Position numbers and translations under genes: made by a program
Notes under the pieces: generated by a model
What the model was told of the DNA's origin: nothing
What the model saw: only the letters and a program-made list of their open reading frames with translations
The model's database searches: none
In this document: piece by piece, positions 33,675 to 42,291 of the stretch
Numbering within the stretch: the stretch's first letter is position 1
Layout: each line of letters starts with the position of its first letter
Source: Alphaproteobacteria bacterium
GTDB taxonomy: Bacteria; Pseudomonadota; Alphaproteobacteria; Caulobacterales; Aquidulcibacteraceae
NCBI GenBank assembly: GCA_018971945.1
Contig: JAGWZH010000015.1
Coordinates: forward strand, 1-45,371
Reading direction: 5' to 3'
Length of the DNA: 45,371 nucleotides

Positions 33675-35039
33675 ATGGACACAATGAACGATCCTGAACG
33701 GGACCGGCTGACAGCCCGCGTGGGGCGTATCGCCACGGTGGGCGCCAACGCGGCTGGGGCCGGGATCAGCGCGGGACTGTCGCGGTTGTTTGGCGGGGAC
33801 GACGCGGATCGCCAAATCGCCATGGCGATCAAAGCGGCCTTGGGGCGCACTCGAGGGCCGTTGATGAAGGTGGCGCAGATCATGGCCACCATCCCGGATT
33901 TGCTACCGAAGGAATACGCCGAGGAGCTCTCGCAATTACAAATGAACGCGCCGCCGATGGGTCGGCCTTTCGTGCAGCGGCGGATGCGGGCGGAGCTTGG
34001 GCCGCAATGGGCGGCGCGGTTCGGCTCATTTGAGCCCGAGGCTGCGCACGCGGCGAGTTTGGGGCAGGTACACCGCGCAACCGACCTTGCCGGCGCTCCG
34101 TTGGCGGTGAAGCTTCAATACCCGGATATGGCGTCGGCAGTGGAGGCCGATATCAGCCAGCTCAACAACCTCATGGGTGTTTATCGCCGGTTCGGCAAAG
34201 TGGTCGATCCTAGCGAAATCCAAGTCGAATTGGCTGACCGACTGCGGGAGGAACTCGATTACGAGCGCGAGGCCAAGCACATGGCTTTGTATCGGCTGAT
34301 GCTCAAAGACGCTGCAGACATCCATGTCCCAACGCCTTTGGCGGCGCTCTCAAGCAAGCGGCTTCTGACAATGGAGTGGCTTGAAGGCGCGCCGATTCGG
34401 TCATTCCTGGAGGCTCCGCTGGAGGTGCGAAACCGGATCGCCACGCTCCTGTTTCGAGCCTGGTGGGGCCCGATGGCGCGGTACGGCGTCATTCACGGGG
34501 ACCCGCATCTGGGCAACTACACCTTCACCGCGAACGCGGCGGAGTTAAATCTTCTGGACTTCGGCTGTGTACGGATTTTTCCTCCGCGGTTTGTGCAAGG
34601 GGTGGTCAATCTTTACCGCGCCCTCAAAGAAGACGACATCGCCGCAGCCGCCAAGGCCTATGCGGACTGGGGCTTTGGCGCGTTAAAGCCGGAGGCCGTG
34701 GAAGCACTCACCATCTGGGCGCGCTTCATCTATGGACCAATGCTGGAGGATCGGGTTCGGACGGCGGCGGATGGGGTCTCGCCTGGCGAGTACGGCCGAC
34801 GCGAGATCATCAAAGTGAAGGATGAGCTGCAACAGCACGGCCCTGTAAAGGTGCCGCGCGAGTTCGTTTTCATGGACCGGGCGGCGATCGGACTGGGGGC
34901 GGCGTTCCTGCATTTGCGGGCGGAAATCAATTTTCATCAGATCTTTGAAGAGCAGATTCAGGGGTTTGACGTAGGCCAAGTCGCCATCCGCCAAGCGGCG
35001 ATTTTGGACTCCGTTGATCTTAAGCCCTCTTCGCCCTGA
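33675..35039 (+). CDS. AarF/ABC1/UbiB atypical kinase family protein
   Basis: About 454 residues of the ADCK/UbiB family. The diagnostic N-terminal KxGQ-like segment is altered to LMKVAQIMATIPDLLPKEY, followed by an Ala-rich nucleotide loop (EAAHAASLGQVHRA), the catalytic-loop YGVIHGDPHLGNYTF and the DFG-like LLDFGCVRIFPP. UbiB-type proteins are ATPases that support ubiquinone synthesis or lipid handling; this soluble form lacks the C-terminal membrane helices of UbiB itself. Several ATGs lie close together (33636, 33666, 33675, 33684); none has a strong Shine-Dalgarno, and I used 33675. Confidence 0.9.
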   Translation: MDTMNDPERDRLTARVGRIATVGANAAGAGISAGLSRLFGGDDADRQIAMAIKAALGRTRGPLMKVAQIMATIPDLLPKEYAEELSQLQMNAPPMGRPFVQRRMRAELGPQWAARFGSFEPEAAHAASLGQVHRATDLAGAPLAVKLQYPDMASAVEADISQLNNLMGVYRRFGKVVDPSEIQVELADRLREELDYEREAKHMALYRLMLKDAADIHVPTPLAALSSKRLLTMEWLEGAPIRSFLEAPLEVRNRIATLLFRAWWGPMARYGVIHGDPHLGNYTFTANAAELNLLDFGCVRIFPPRFVQGVVNLYRALKEDDIAAAAKAYADWGFGALKPEAVEALTIWARFIYGPMLEDRVRTAADGVSPGEYGRREIIKVKDELQQHGPVKVPREFVFMDRAAIGLGAAFLHLRAEINFHQIFEEQIQGFDVGQVAIRQAAILDSVDLKPSSP

Positions 35040-35458
35040 AGATTCTTTCGACGATTGGATCAGGCCGCTCGCTTCAAATCCAGTCCGCTCGATCCGGACC
35101 GCAGCGCTTCTCCAGCGTTTCGAGCCCCGTCGCGCCCTTTCTCGCTCCTTGGGAAAAACGGAGGCTTCGCTGCGCTAAAAGAAACGCTTTCTAAGGGCGG
35201 CGCTTCTGGGGCCAAGCGTGACTTTTTTGGCCAGCTGTTTCATGGCCAGCAGGTTGACCAGCTTCCGCGCGCCAGCAAGACCCCAAGGCTTCAGAGGGTC
35301 GATGCGCTTGGAACAAATCTCCAGATGCCGCATTCATCTTCAAGGTGGGGAACCCCAAGAGTTTCCGCCAAGGGCTTTCCAAAAGGCAGGGGCGAAGCGC
35401 CCCTTCCTTTCTCGGTCTTGACGCCTCAAGGAACGCCGCTCCGAGGGGTGCGCTTAGC
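35040..35458. other. Gap without a confident gene
   Basis: About 420 bp between the AarF-like gene and the SDR gene, both of which end here (convergent). A 52-codon minus-strand ORF (35175-35333; MRHLEICSKRIDPLKPWGLA..., basic, Leu/Lys-rich C-terminal half) has only a weak GAAGA upstream and no recognisable family. The remaining frames are short. I see no repeat, terminator with a clean U-tract, or RNA fold by eye. It may be a decayed gene. Confidence 0.4.
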
Positions 35459-36241
35459 CTATCTGAGGCCCATCCTTATCGAGCCGTCGAGGCGAACATC
35501 TTCGCCGTTGAAGTAGCCGTTGCGGATCATTTCAAGGGCAAGGGAAGCATATTCCGCCGCATCGCCCAAGCGTTTAGGAAATGGCACGGAGGCGGCGAGA
35601 GCGTCCTTCACATTGTCCGGCGCAGCATTCATCAAGGGCGTTGAAAAAATCCCAGGAAGGATGGTGTTGACGCGGACGCCCTCGCCGGACAAGTCGCGGG
35701 CGATCGGGAGAGTCATGCCGACCACGCCGCCTTTTGATGCAGAATAAGCAGCCTGACCCATCTGACCGTCCTCGGCGGCGACGGAGGCGGTGTTGATGAT
35801 CACGCCGCGCTCGCCGTCCTTCAGGGGATCGAGGCTGAGCATGCCTGCAGCGGACTTCGCAATGCAGCGAAAAGTGCCGACCAGGTTGATCTGGATGATC
35901 ATGTTGAAGGCGTCGAGCGGGAAGTGCTTGATCGCGCCTGTGGCCTTGTCTCGGCTCGCCGTTTTGACCGCGTTGCCTGTGCCCGCGCAGTTCACGAGGA
36001 TTCGCTCCTGGCCATTAGCGGCCCGGGCTTTGGCGAAGCCGTCGTCGACGCTGGCGTCATCGGTGACATTGACCTTGCAAAACACCGCGCCGGTTTCGGC
36101 TGCAGCCGCGGCGCCAGTGGCCTCGTTCATATCAAAAATGGCGACCTTGACCCCCTGGGCGCGCAGCGCCTTCACCGTGGCGAGGCCCAAACCAGAAGCC
36201 CCGCCTGTGACCACGGCGGCGACTGAGGCGTTCAATTCCAT
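35459..36241 (-). CDS. SDR family oxidoreductase (3-hydroxyacyl-CoA dehydrogenase type-2-like)
   Basis: 260 residues of the classical short-chain dehydrogenase family. The nucleotide-binding TGGASGLG (about 12-19), the D-V-like NVTDDASV, NCAGTGNAVKT, catalytic Ser in IINTASVAAEDGQ and the Y-x3-K motif YSASKGG are present. The insert with AIKHFPLDAFNMIIQINLVG and ILPGIFSTPLM resembles HSD17B10-type 3-hydroxyacyl-CoA dehydrogenases, which act on branched acyl-CoAs and steroids. The ATG at 36241 has GGGAGA about 10 nt upstream. Confidence 0.9.
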   Translation of the reverse strand: MELNASVAAVVTGGASGLGLATVKALRAQGVKVAIFDMNEATGAAAAAETGAVFCKVNVTDDASVDDGFAKARAANGQERILVNCAGTGNAVKTASRDKATGAIKHFPLDAFNMIIQINLVGTFRCIAKSAAGMLSLDPLKDGERGVIINTASVAAEDGQMGQAAYSASKGGVVGMTLPIARDLSGEGVRVNTILPGIFSTPLMNAAPDNVKDALAASVPFPKRLGDAAEYASLALEMIRNGYFNGEDVRLDGSIRMGLR

Positions 36242-36316
36242 CGGAGCGTTCTCCCGTTCACATTCTCGCATTGGCGCTGAGCGGGGGTTTAGAACTCCCT
36301 GCCCGGCTTGTCGACG

Positions 36317-36391
36317 GGGAGCCCCTCTTGTGGGAGCCTCTCTTATGGGAGCCCCTCTTATGGGAGCCTCTCTTATGGGAGACCCTGTTAG
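36317..36391. repeat. Minisatellite array 3: 15-bp unit, 5 copies
   Basis: Consecutive 15-mers: GGGAGCCCCTCTTGT, GGGAGCCTCTCTTAT, GGGAGCCCCTCTTAT, GGGAGCCTCTCTTAT and a degenerate GGGAGACCCTGTTAG. The alternation of C and T at the eighth base suggests a 30-bp higher-order unit. On the minus strand the degenerate copy includes the TAA stop codon of the repeat lipoprotein, so the array begins exactly at that gene's end and runs towards the SDR start. Confidence 0.93.
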
Positions 36392-37713
36392 GCCGTGCTT
36401 GACCCCGCTGTCTGCGTTTGATCATCAAGACGGGATAAAGGCCGGGCGCCTCTGTCGCGAGGATCGGTATCGCCCGGGAGCAAGCCGGGGGGCTCTTCGG
36501 CCCCTGGCGGCGGAGCGGGCGGAGACGGCGGGGTTTCCGTCGGGGGCTCCCACGCCGGGGGCGGCGGAGAAGGAGGCGAAGGCGGGCGCTCCGGCGGAGG
36601 CTCCCACGCCGGGGGCGGCGGAGAAGGAGGCCAAGGCGGGCGTTCCGGCGGAGGCTCCCACGCCGGGGGCGGCGGAGAAGGAGGCGCCCATGGCGGCGGG
36701 GAAGGCGGAGAGGGCGGGCGATGCGCGGGAGGCTCGGGCGGCGGAGGAGGCGGTCTTTGTTCGCGTTCGAGCCGCTGCAGGCGCGCCACCTGTTCCCGGG
36801 CTTCCTGGAACCAGCGGCCGTGAGGGTAAAGCTCAATATAGGTTAGATAGGCTTGGATGGCGTCGGCGTAGCGGGCGCGCTCCCAAGCGCGCCGGTCCTC
36901 GCGATCCAACTGGTCCAACCGCCAACGGGCCTCCCCCGTCCAGCGTCCGTCCGGGTATGCGTTAAGGTAGCGCTCGAGATCATAAGGATTGCGCGAGAAC
37001 TGGGCGTTGCGCCAGGCGCGCTCCTCGTTTCTGACATATTGGTCGAAGGCCTCGCGAGCCTGGGCGGTGTAGCGGCCGCGCGGGTAGGCGCGCAAGAATT
37101 CCTGCAAGGCGCGCCCCGTCGCACGGCCCTGCAGACGACGCCAGGCGTCGGTCTCGCCGCGGTCCAGCTGATCAAAGCGGACGCGAGCCTCAGCAGCGTG
37201 GGCGCCGTTGGGATAGCGGTTCAAGAAGAGCTCATAGGCCTCCACAGTGTCGCTGGCTTCCGCGCTCCGCCAAGCGAGAGCCTCTTCGCGGGCGAGGCGC
37301 TGGGCTTCCAGCTCGCGAAGACGAACCCGGGCGGTGGCGGCGTTGAAGCCCTCAGGATAGCGGGCGAGATATTCTTGCCAGGCCTCCTCGGCATCGAGGT
37401 TTTGGGCCGCACGGTAAGCAGCCGGTTCAGCTTCTGTCAGCACAGCCATGCGCGCGGTCGCCGCGGCGGCGTTCGGGCCTGTGGGGTGAAAGCGCAGATA
37501 GCGCTCGTATCCCGCGATCGAGTCTTCTGCGGCGGAGAGCCGCCAGTCGCGGGCCTCCTGCTCTTGCGCCGTCAAAGGCGGCGGAGGCTGCGGCAGCGGC
37601 GGGGTCGTGGCGCAGGCGCCCAAGATCACTGCGGCGACGACCGCCGACACATTTTTTCCCGCCCATGCTTTGAAAGCGCGGAGGCGATTCTTCTCAGATT
37701 GCTCGTGCTGCAT
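36388..37713 (-). CDS. Repeat-rich lipoprotein: TPR-like repeats plus proline-rich tandem tail
   Basis: 441 residues. Signal segment (VSAVVAAVILGAC) with lipobox LGAC at about residue 34. The middle has at least six tandem repeats of about 38 residues built on AWxxA...AYExFLxRYPxGxxxxEARxRLxxL, a TPR-like helical array. The last 130 residues are extremely Pro-rich, with an 18-residue unit (PPPPAWEPPPERPPSPPS) repeated about three times, matched by a 54-bp DNA repeat at about 36545-36706. Such tails may span the periplasm or surface. The ATG at 37713 is chosen for a GAGAG upstream; ATG 37731 is possible. Function unknown. Confidence 0.8.
   Translation of the reverse strand: MQHEQSEKNRLRAFKAWAGKNVSAVVAAVILGACATTPPLPQPPPPLTAQEQEARDWRLSAAEDSIAGYERYLRFHPTGPNAAAATARMAVLTEAEPAAYRAAQNLDAEEAWQEYLARYPEGFNAATARVRLRELEAQRLAREEALAWRSAEASDTVEAYELFLNRYPNGAHAAEARVRFDQLDRGETDAWRRLQGRATGRALQEFLRAYPRGRYTAQAREAFDQYVRNEERAWRNAQFSRNPYDLERYLNAYPDGRWTGEARWRLDQLDREDRRAWERARYADAIQAYLTYIELYPHGRWFQEAREQVARLQRLEREQRPPPPPPEPPAHRPPSPPSPPPWAPPSPPPPAWEPPPERPPWPPSPPPPAWEPPPERPPSPPSPPPPAWEPPTETPPSPPAPPPGAEEPPGLLPGDTDPRDRGARPLSRLDDQTQTAGSSTA
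36545..36706. repeat. 54-bp coding tandem repeat in the proline-rich tail
   Basis: Three near-identical 54-bp copies, each beginning GGCTCCCACGCCGGGGGCGG on the plus strand, encoding an 18-residue Pro/Trp/Glu unit on the minus strand. The last copy diverges. The length is a multiple of three, so copy changes would keep the frame and alter tail length. Confidence 0.85.
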
Positions 37714-37798
37714 TGGACTCTCGCCTCGCATAGTCTTGCGATTAACGAGGGTATAGTTTCCTCGATGAACGCAAACAGAATCAAAAAGGGTCTGTCTG

Positions 37799-38473
37799 AT
37801 GCCGGCGATCATGGGCGTTCCTGTCTTGTCAATCGCGCTTGCCCTGCTCGGGCTCGGCTGCGCGGTCTTGTTCGGCCTCCGAGAAAAGCGGCTCGAGCCC
37901 TTATTGGCCCGAGCCAGCATCAAGGCAGGGGCGGTCGGTTCTTTGGCGGCGGCGCTGGCGATGGCGGGCGCCGGAGGGGCTCTGGTGGCGGCGCTTGTGT
38001 TCAGCGCCTTGGGAGATTTTCTTCTGGCGCTGGAGCGAAAGCTTGCCTTCGCCTTGGGAATGGCGGCCTTTTTGGCGGCGCATCTCTGCTACATCCTGGT
38101 CTTCGTAGGTCTTGAGGATGCGCCGCTGGAGCCCCTATGGCCTCGGCTCATCGTGGCGGCTTTGTTGTTTGTCGGCGGAGTGGTTTTGGTATTGTGGCTG
38201 TGGCGGGACCTGGGGCTCGACCGTCTCAGCGTGCCACTTTATGCGCTCGCGTTGATTGGAATGGCGACGACGGTGTGGTTTTCGCCCTGGGCGGCATGGC
38301 CGGCGATGATCGGCGCTCTGTTGTTCGTGTTTTCCGATGCGGTGCTGGCGGGGCAGACTTTCCGGGCGGATCCTGCCGATCTGCCGCCTGTCCTGCGGGG
38401 CCATGGACTGGTTTGGGCCAGCTATGCGGCGGCGCAGGGACTTTTGGCGACCGGGGCTCTGCTGGCCTCCTGA
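37799..38473 (+). CDS. Lysoplasmalogenase family (YhhN/TMEM86) membrane protein
   Basis: 224 residues with about eight hydrophobic helices and the YhhN-family motifs: ASIKAGAVGSL, ALVFSALGDFLLALERKLAF (the conserved D), and LLFVFSDAVLAGQTF (the second conserved Asp). TMEM86 proteins hydrolyse the vinyl-ether bond of lysoplasmalogens; bacterial members probably act on related lipids. AAGGG lies 8 nt before the ATG at 37799. Divergent from the repeat lipoprotein gene. Confidence 0.9.
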   Translation: MPAIMGVPVLSIALALLGLGCAVLFGLREKRLEPLLARASIKAGAVGSLAAALAMAGAGGALVAALVFSALGDFLLALERKLAFALGMAAFLAAHLCYILVFVGLEDAPLEPLWPRLIVAALLFVGGVVLVLWLWRDLGLDRLSVPLYALALIGMATTVWFSPWAAWPAMIGALLFVFSDAVLAGQTFRADPADLPPVLRGHGLVWASYAAAQGLLATGALLAS

Positions 38474-38485
38474 AAAGGCGACGGT

Positions 38486-39391
38486 TCAGGTCTGGGCGGC
38501 CGGCTTCACCCGGCTTTCGCGCCAGGTAATATAAAGCGTTGATCCGATGATCACGCCGGCGCCCAGGAGGCTCAAGAGGTCCGGCCCCTCCCGGAACAAT
38601 AAAAGGCCCGCCAGGATCGCCAAGGGAAGCCTGACATAATCGACCAGGCCCATGAGGCTCGCCTCGCCGGTGGACAAGGCCCGAACATAACAACTCTGGG
38701 CCCCGACCCCGGTGAGACCCAGCACAGCCAGAAGCAGCCACCCCGCTGCATCCGGCGTCATCCAGCCGCCAAAGGCGAAAGGCAGGCCGACAAGGGTGGT
38801 GAACGCGTTAGTGTAAAGCACGAGCGTGAGCGTGGAGTGGTCGCGGGTGAGATTTTTCAAGGTGACGATGGCCAATGCGAAAAACAGGGCGGACACAATG
38901 GCGGCCAATTCGGGAACGCCCACGCCGCTCGCCTGCGGCCTTAGCATGAGAAGCACCCCGGCGAAGCCCACGCCGACCGCGATCCAGCGCCGCCAAGCGA
39001 CCTGCTCCTTCAACAGCCAGGCGGCGAAAACCACGATGAACAGCACACGGGTGAAGGTGATGGCCTGGGCGTCGGCCAAGGGCATGTGGGCGAAGGCGTA
39101 GAAGCCAGCGAAGAAACCCAATGTGGAGTAAAGGCAGCGCCAAAATAGGGGCGCAGGGCGGGCCACTTTCAAAGACGACGGCCCCTTGCGCAGGGCGAAA
39201 GGCAGGATCGCCGCCAAGCCTGCGGCGCAGCGGGCGAACACCATTTGGCTCTCAGAATAGCCGACATCCGCCAACATCTTCAGCGAGGCCGCCATGGCCG
39301 TAAAACAAGCGGCCGAGGCGAGCATCCAAAGCGCGCCAACGGCGTTTGGGCTCAAGGGGCGGCCCGTCAACAGGGGAAAAGACATGCGCAT
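38486..39391 (-). CDS. DMT-superfamily (EamA) transporter
   Basis: 301 residues with ten predicted helices in two EamA repeats (about 10-140 and 150-285). Features include the conserved LFWRCLYSTLGFFAGFYAFAHMPLADAQAI region and LLFREGPDLLSLLGAGVIIGS near the end, typical of metabolite exporters. The substrate is unknown. A second ATG at 39385 is equally possible. Convergent with the lysoplasmalogenase gene. Confidence 0.9.
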   Translation of the reverse strand: MRMSFPLLTGRPLSPNAVGALWMLASAACFTAMAASLKMLADVGYSESQMVFARCAAGLAAILPFALRKGPSSLKVARPAPLFWRCLYSTLGFFAGFYAFAHMPLADAQAITFTRVLFIVVFAAWLLKEQVAWRRWIAVGVGFAGVLLMLRPQASGVGVPELAAIVSALFFALAIVTLKNLTRDHSTLTLVLYTNAFTTLVGLPFAFGGWMTPDAAGWLLLAVLGLTGVGAQSCYVRALSTGEASLMGLVDYVRLPLAILAGLLLFREGPDLLSLLGAGVIIGSTLYITWRESRVKPAAQT

Positions 39392-39560
39392 GTGAGTGGA
39401 GATGGATAGTGCTTGGAGCCTGCGGAGCCTTGGGTCAAGTCAAGAGGTCTGAGATCTCAGGGATCCGTCCCGCGCCATGAGGGCTTCGCGCTGGCGGCCT
39501 CCTTCTGGTAGGGTCGGTAACGCGGTCCGATCTGGGGAAGGCCAAGTTGAGAGAGGGATC

Positions 39561-40313
39561 ATGAGACGGTATGTGCTGGCGGTCGGGGCGGCCTCGATCC
39601 TTGGGTTGGCGGCGTGCGATTTCGGCGGCGACGCCCCCGAGACCCTCGCGGACGTCGCAAGCATCAGCGAAGGTCTTGCGCCTGAGGCCTTCGAAGGGGC
39701 TTTGGAGGCCGTAGGGCCGGACGGCGCGTGGCGGCTTTCGATTGCGCCGGAGGCGGGGATCGCGCTGTCGGAGCGCGACGCGGGCGTCGACACAAGGGCC
39801 GCCTACACACAGCCTGTTGGCGTAGACCAAGCCGTGGAGATCGGTTCGGCGCCGCTGACGGTGCGGATCACGCGAGGCCCCTGCTCCAACGGAATGGCTG
39901 GGGTCAATTACGACTTTACTGTCCAGGTGACGCGCGAAGGCGCGCCGCCGCTGTCGGGCTGTCTCTATCGGCCTTGGGCCTCGCAAATCGTGGCGCTGGA
40001 GCCCCAAGTCAGCGCCTGCCTTGGCGTATCCCCCGATTCAGCGCTGAGTTATCTGCGGGGCAATGACGACGGCGGGGCCTTCATGCGCGTCCGCGGATCG
40101 ACGGGCGCAGAGACCGACTGCACCATGGTAGGCGGCGGAACCGCGCCGCAAACGATGCCCGCCAATCCGAGCCAGCGCTATCCGGGCGAGATGGATGTGC
40201 TGTTTTACCCCGCGCCCGGCGAGCAACCCGGGGGCGAATGCTACGCGGCGCCAGAGGTACGGGACGCCTCCGGCAGGGTCTTGGGATGGCTCGCGGACCC
40301 GAATGGCTGCTGA
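39561..40313 (+). CDS. Lipoprotein with a COG3650-like C-x-GM...LSGC module
   Basis: 250 residues. A textbook lipoprotein signal (MRRYVLAVGAASILGLAAC, Cys19). The middle carries PLTVRITRGPCSNGMAGVNY then DFTVQV...PPLSGCLY, which resembles the Cys-x2-Gly-Met ... Gly-Cys module of COG3650-type envelope proteins. Two further Cys pairs follow, so disulphides are likely. GAGAGGGATC precedes the ATG at 39561. Function unknown. The same module recurs in the truncated META-domain lipoprotein at the window's end. Confidence 0.75.
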   Translation: MRRYVLAVGAASILGLAACDFGGDAPETLADVASISEGLAPEAFEGALEAVGPDGAWRLSIAPEAGIALSERDAGVDTRAAYTQPVGVDQAVEIGSAPLTVRITRGPCSNGMAGVNYDFTVQVTREGAPPLSGCLYRPWASQIVALEPQVSACLGVSPDSALSYLRGNDDGGAFMRVRGSTGAETDCTMVGGGTAPQTMPANPSQRYPGEMDVLFYPAPGEQPGGECYAAPEVRDASGRVLGWLADPNGC

Positions 40314-40339
40314 AACCCGACCTTCAATCGCTTTTTTGG

Positions 40340-40373
40340 GGCCGTCTGCGTTCGCGGAGACGGCCGCCTTTTT
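40340..40373 (+). terminator. Rho-independent terminator after the lipoprotein gene
   Basis: Stem GGCCGTCT (40340-40347) with AGACGGCC (40358-40365), extended inside by GCG-TTCG-CGG with one mismatch (stable UUCG-type loop), then GCC and TTTTT (40369-40373). It begins 26 bp after the stop codon. Confidence 0.88.
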
Positions 40374-40401
40374 GGCGCTCCTTTCCGCATCCCTTAAAGG
40401 G

Positions 40402-41205
40402 TCAGGGCTGCAAGGCGGAAAAGCCCGGGGATAGCCCGAGACCCACGCCGAAGACCGCTCCCGTCACAACCAAGCGGCCGATTTTGGCGCGGCCCTCTGG
40501 GTCATCGCGCAAGGCCGGCTGGTCGCGAGGAGGCACATCGAGACCGCACAAAGGGCGCAGGGCCTCTAAATGGGCCTTGAGCTGGTCGAGGGGGCTTGCG
40601 AAGGGCGTCCGCGCCGCCAAAAGGTCCTGGCCCAAGATATTGAAGGGCACAGGCCCAGCTTCGCCCGTCCAATAGGCGAAAACGGCCGCGTCAAGCTGAT
40701 CAAGGACGCCGGCGCGGTCCGCGACGGCGAAGCAATCGTCAAGAAAGGCGCCGATCAGGCTCAGGGCTTCCAGATAAGGGCCCAGCTCTTGGCTTTGGAG
40801 ATAGTCGGCCACCGTGCCCGCCATGCCGTATCGGCCTTTGGTTTCAGGGTGGGGCTCCGCCTCCTCGAAAACAATTCCCCCCTCAGAGGCGACGGTCCGG
40901 CCCAAGGGGTAAAGCCGGCAAATGGCGGGCCGGCTTTGGCGCACCTGACAGCCCTGGCCGGGCTCAAAGAAGACGCACCATGCGTCCGGGCCGGTCTTCA
41001 AGGTCGGCCGCGAGGGATCGACATAGCGCGCCATGGTCTGTGATGTGGAGAGGCCCAAGCCTTGGGCCAGCCGCGCCACGTCATAGGGGGTCAGGATGAA
41101 GTCTTTGTCCCGACAGCAATTCCCGCATCGCCCGCAAGCGTAGGACCATGGGGTTTCAGGCTGCATCCGCCGGCCGGGCTGGGCAGGATGGGTCGGGTCG
41201 GTCAT
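40402..41205 (-). CDS. YkgJ family cysteine-cluster protein
   Basis: 267 residues. The CxxCxxCC signature is ACGRCGNCCRD (Cys24, 27, 30, 31), followed by CVFFEPGQGCQVRQSRPAIC with three more Cys in the family spacing; this is the putative Zn/Fe-S-binding UPF0153 domain. Residues after about 110 are an unassigned extension. Members' biochemical role is unknown. It is 8 bp downstream of the quinone oxidoreductase gene on the same strand, so cotranscription is likely. Confidence 0.85.
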   Translation of the reverse strand: MTDPTHPAQPGRRMQPETPWSYACGRCGNCCRDKDFILTPYDVARLAQGLGLSTSQTMARYVDPSRPTLKTGPDAWCVFFEPGQGCQVRQSRPAICRLYPLGRTVASEGGIVFEEAEPHPETKGRYGMAGTVADYLQSQELGPYLEALSLIGAFLDDCFAVADRAGVLDQLDAAVFAYWTGEAGPVPFNILGQDLLAARTPFASPLDQLKAHLEALRPLCGLDVPPRDQPALRDDPEGRAKIGRLVVTGAVFGVGLGLSPGFSALQP

Positions 41206-41213
41206 CGCCTTTC

Positions 41214-42209
41214 TCAGTCAAGAACGACCACGACTTTGCCTTCAGCCTTGCGGTCCATCAGCTCTCGGATGGCTTGGGCTCCTTGCTCAAAGCGAAAGCG
41301 CCTGGAGATCTGTGGCTTGATCTTGCCTGCGGCGTAGAGGTCAAACAGCTCTTTGATATTGGCCTTGTTGCCTGACGGATCGCGGGCGGTGAACGCGCCC
41401 CAGAAGACACCAATGATTTGGCAGCTCTTGAGCAGCGTCAGATTGAGCGGGATTGCGGGAATGCCAGCCGGGAAGCCGATCACAAGATAGCGACCGTCCC
41501 AGTTTATCGCGCGCAAGGCAGGTTCTGCGTAGTCGCCGCCGACCGCGTCATAGATGACGTCCGCCCCCCCGCCGCAGGTTCGCTTGAAGGCGTCCGCGAG
41601 CTCTTTTTTTTGATCCTTCGAAAGAGCGCCTTTTGGATATATCATTCCGCCGTCCGCGCCCGCCCTGATCGCAAAATCGACCTTTTCTTGGCTCGAGGCG
41701 GCGGCGATAACCCGCGCGCCCATGGCTTTGCCCAGCTCCACTGCAGCTACGCCCACTCCACCCGCAGCGCCCAGCACCAAAAGCGTCTCTCCAGGTTTGA
41801 TGCAGGCCCGGTCCTTCAGCGCATAATGGCTGGTGCCATAGGTCATCAAAAAGGCGCTGGCCTCGTCAAAAGGCATCGCATCGGGGATCGGGGTAACGCG
41901 GGTTTCATTGACAAGGGCCTCCTCGGCCATGCCGCCCCAGCCGGTGGAGCCGATCACCCGGTCGCCGATCTTCACGGTCGTCACTCTGGCGCCGACCGCC
42001 TTCACGACGCCCGCCACTTCGCCGCCGGGGGCGAAGGGACGGTCAGGTTTGAACTGATACATGTCCTGGATGATCAAGACATCGGGGTAGTTCACCCCCA
42101 CCGCCTTGACTGCGATGACGACGTCATCGGGGCCCGGTTCGGGGCTTGGCAGATTTTCCAACACCAGGGTTTCAGGCAGACCGGGGGCTTTGCTGACCAG
42201 GGCTTTCAT
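41214..42209 (-). CDS. NADPH:quinone oxidoreductase-like MDR-family protein
   Basis: 331 residues of the medium-chain dehydrogenase/reductase superfamily, QOR-type. The N-terminal GroES-like domain has VKAVGVNYPDVLIIQDMYQ and FAPGGEVAGVVKAVGARV, with no zinc-ligand cluster. The Rossmann domain has LVLGAAGGVGVAAVELGKAM (about 140-160). The likely reaction is NADPH-dependent reduction of quinones or enones. The ATG at 42209 has AAGGA 9 nt upstream; longer in-frame extensions overlap the divergent gene. Confidence 0.9.
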   Translation of the reverse strand: MKALVSKAPGLPETLVLENLPSPEPGPDDVVIAVKAVGVNYPDVLIIQDMYQFKPDRPFAPGGEVAGVVKAVGARVTTVKIGDRVIGSTGWGGMAEEALVNETRVTPIPDAMPFDEASAFLMTYGTSHYALKDRACIKPGETLLVLGAAGGVGVAAVELGKAMGARVIAAASSQEKVDFAIRAGADGGMIYPKGALSKDQKKELADAFKRTCGGGADVIYDAVGGDYAEPALRAINWDGRYLVIGFPAGIPAIPLNLTLLKSCQIIGVFWGAFTARDPSGNKANIKELFDLYAAGKIKPQISRRFRFEQGAQAIRELMDRKAEGKVVVVLD

Positions 42210-42291
42210 GGACCGTCCTTCGGCGTTGAACACTTGCGTCGTGGTAGCGTGGGGCGCTTTAGAAAGAAAGCGACCAGCGAGAGGATGAACA

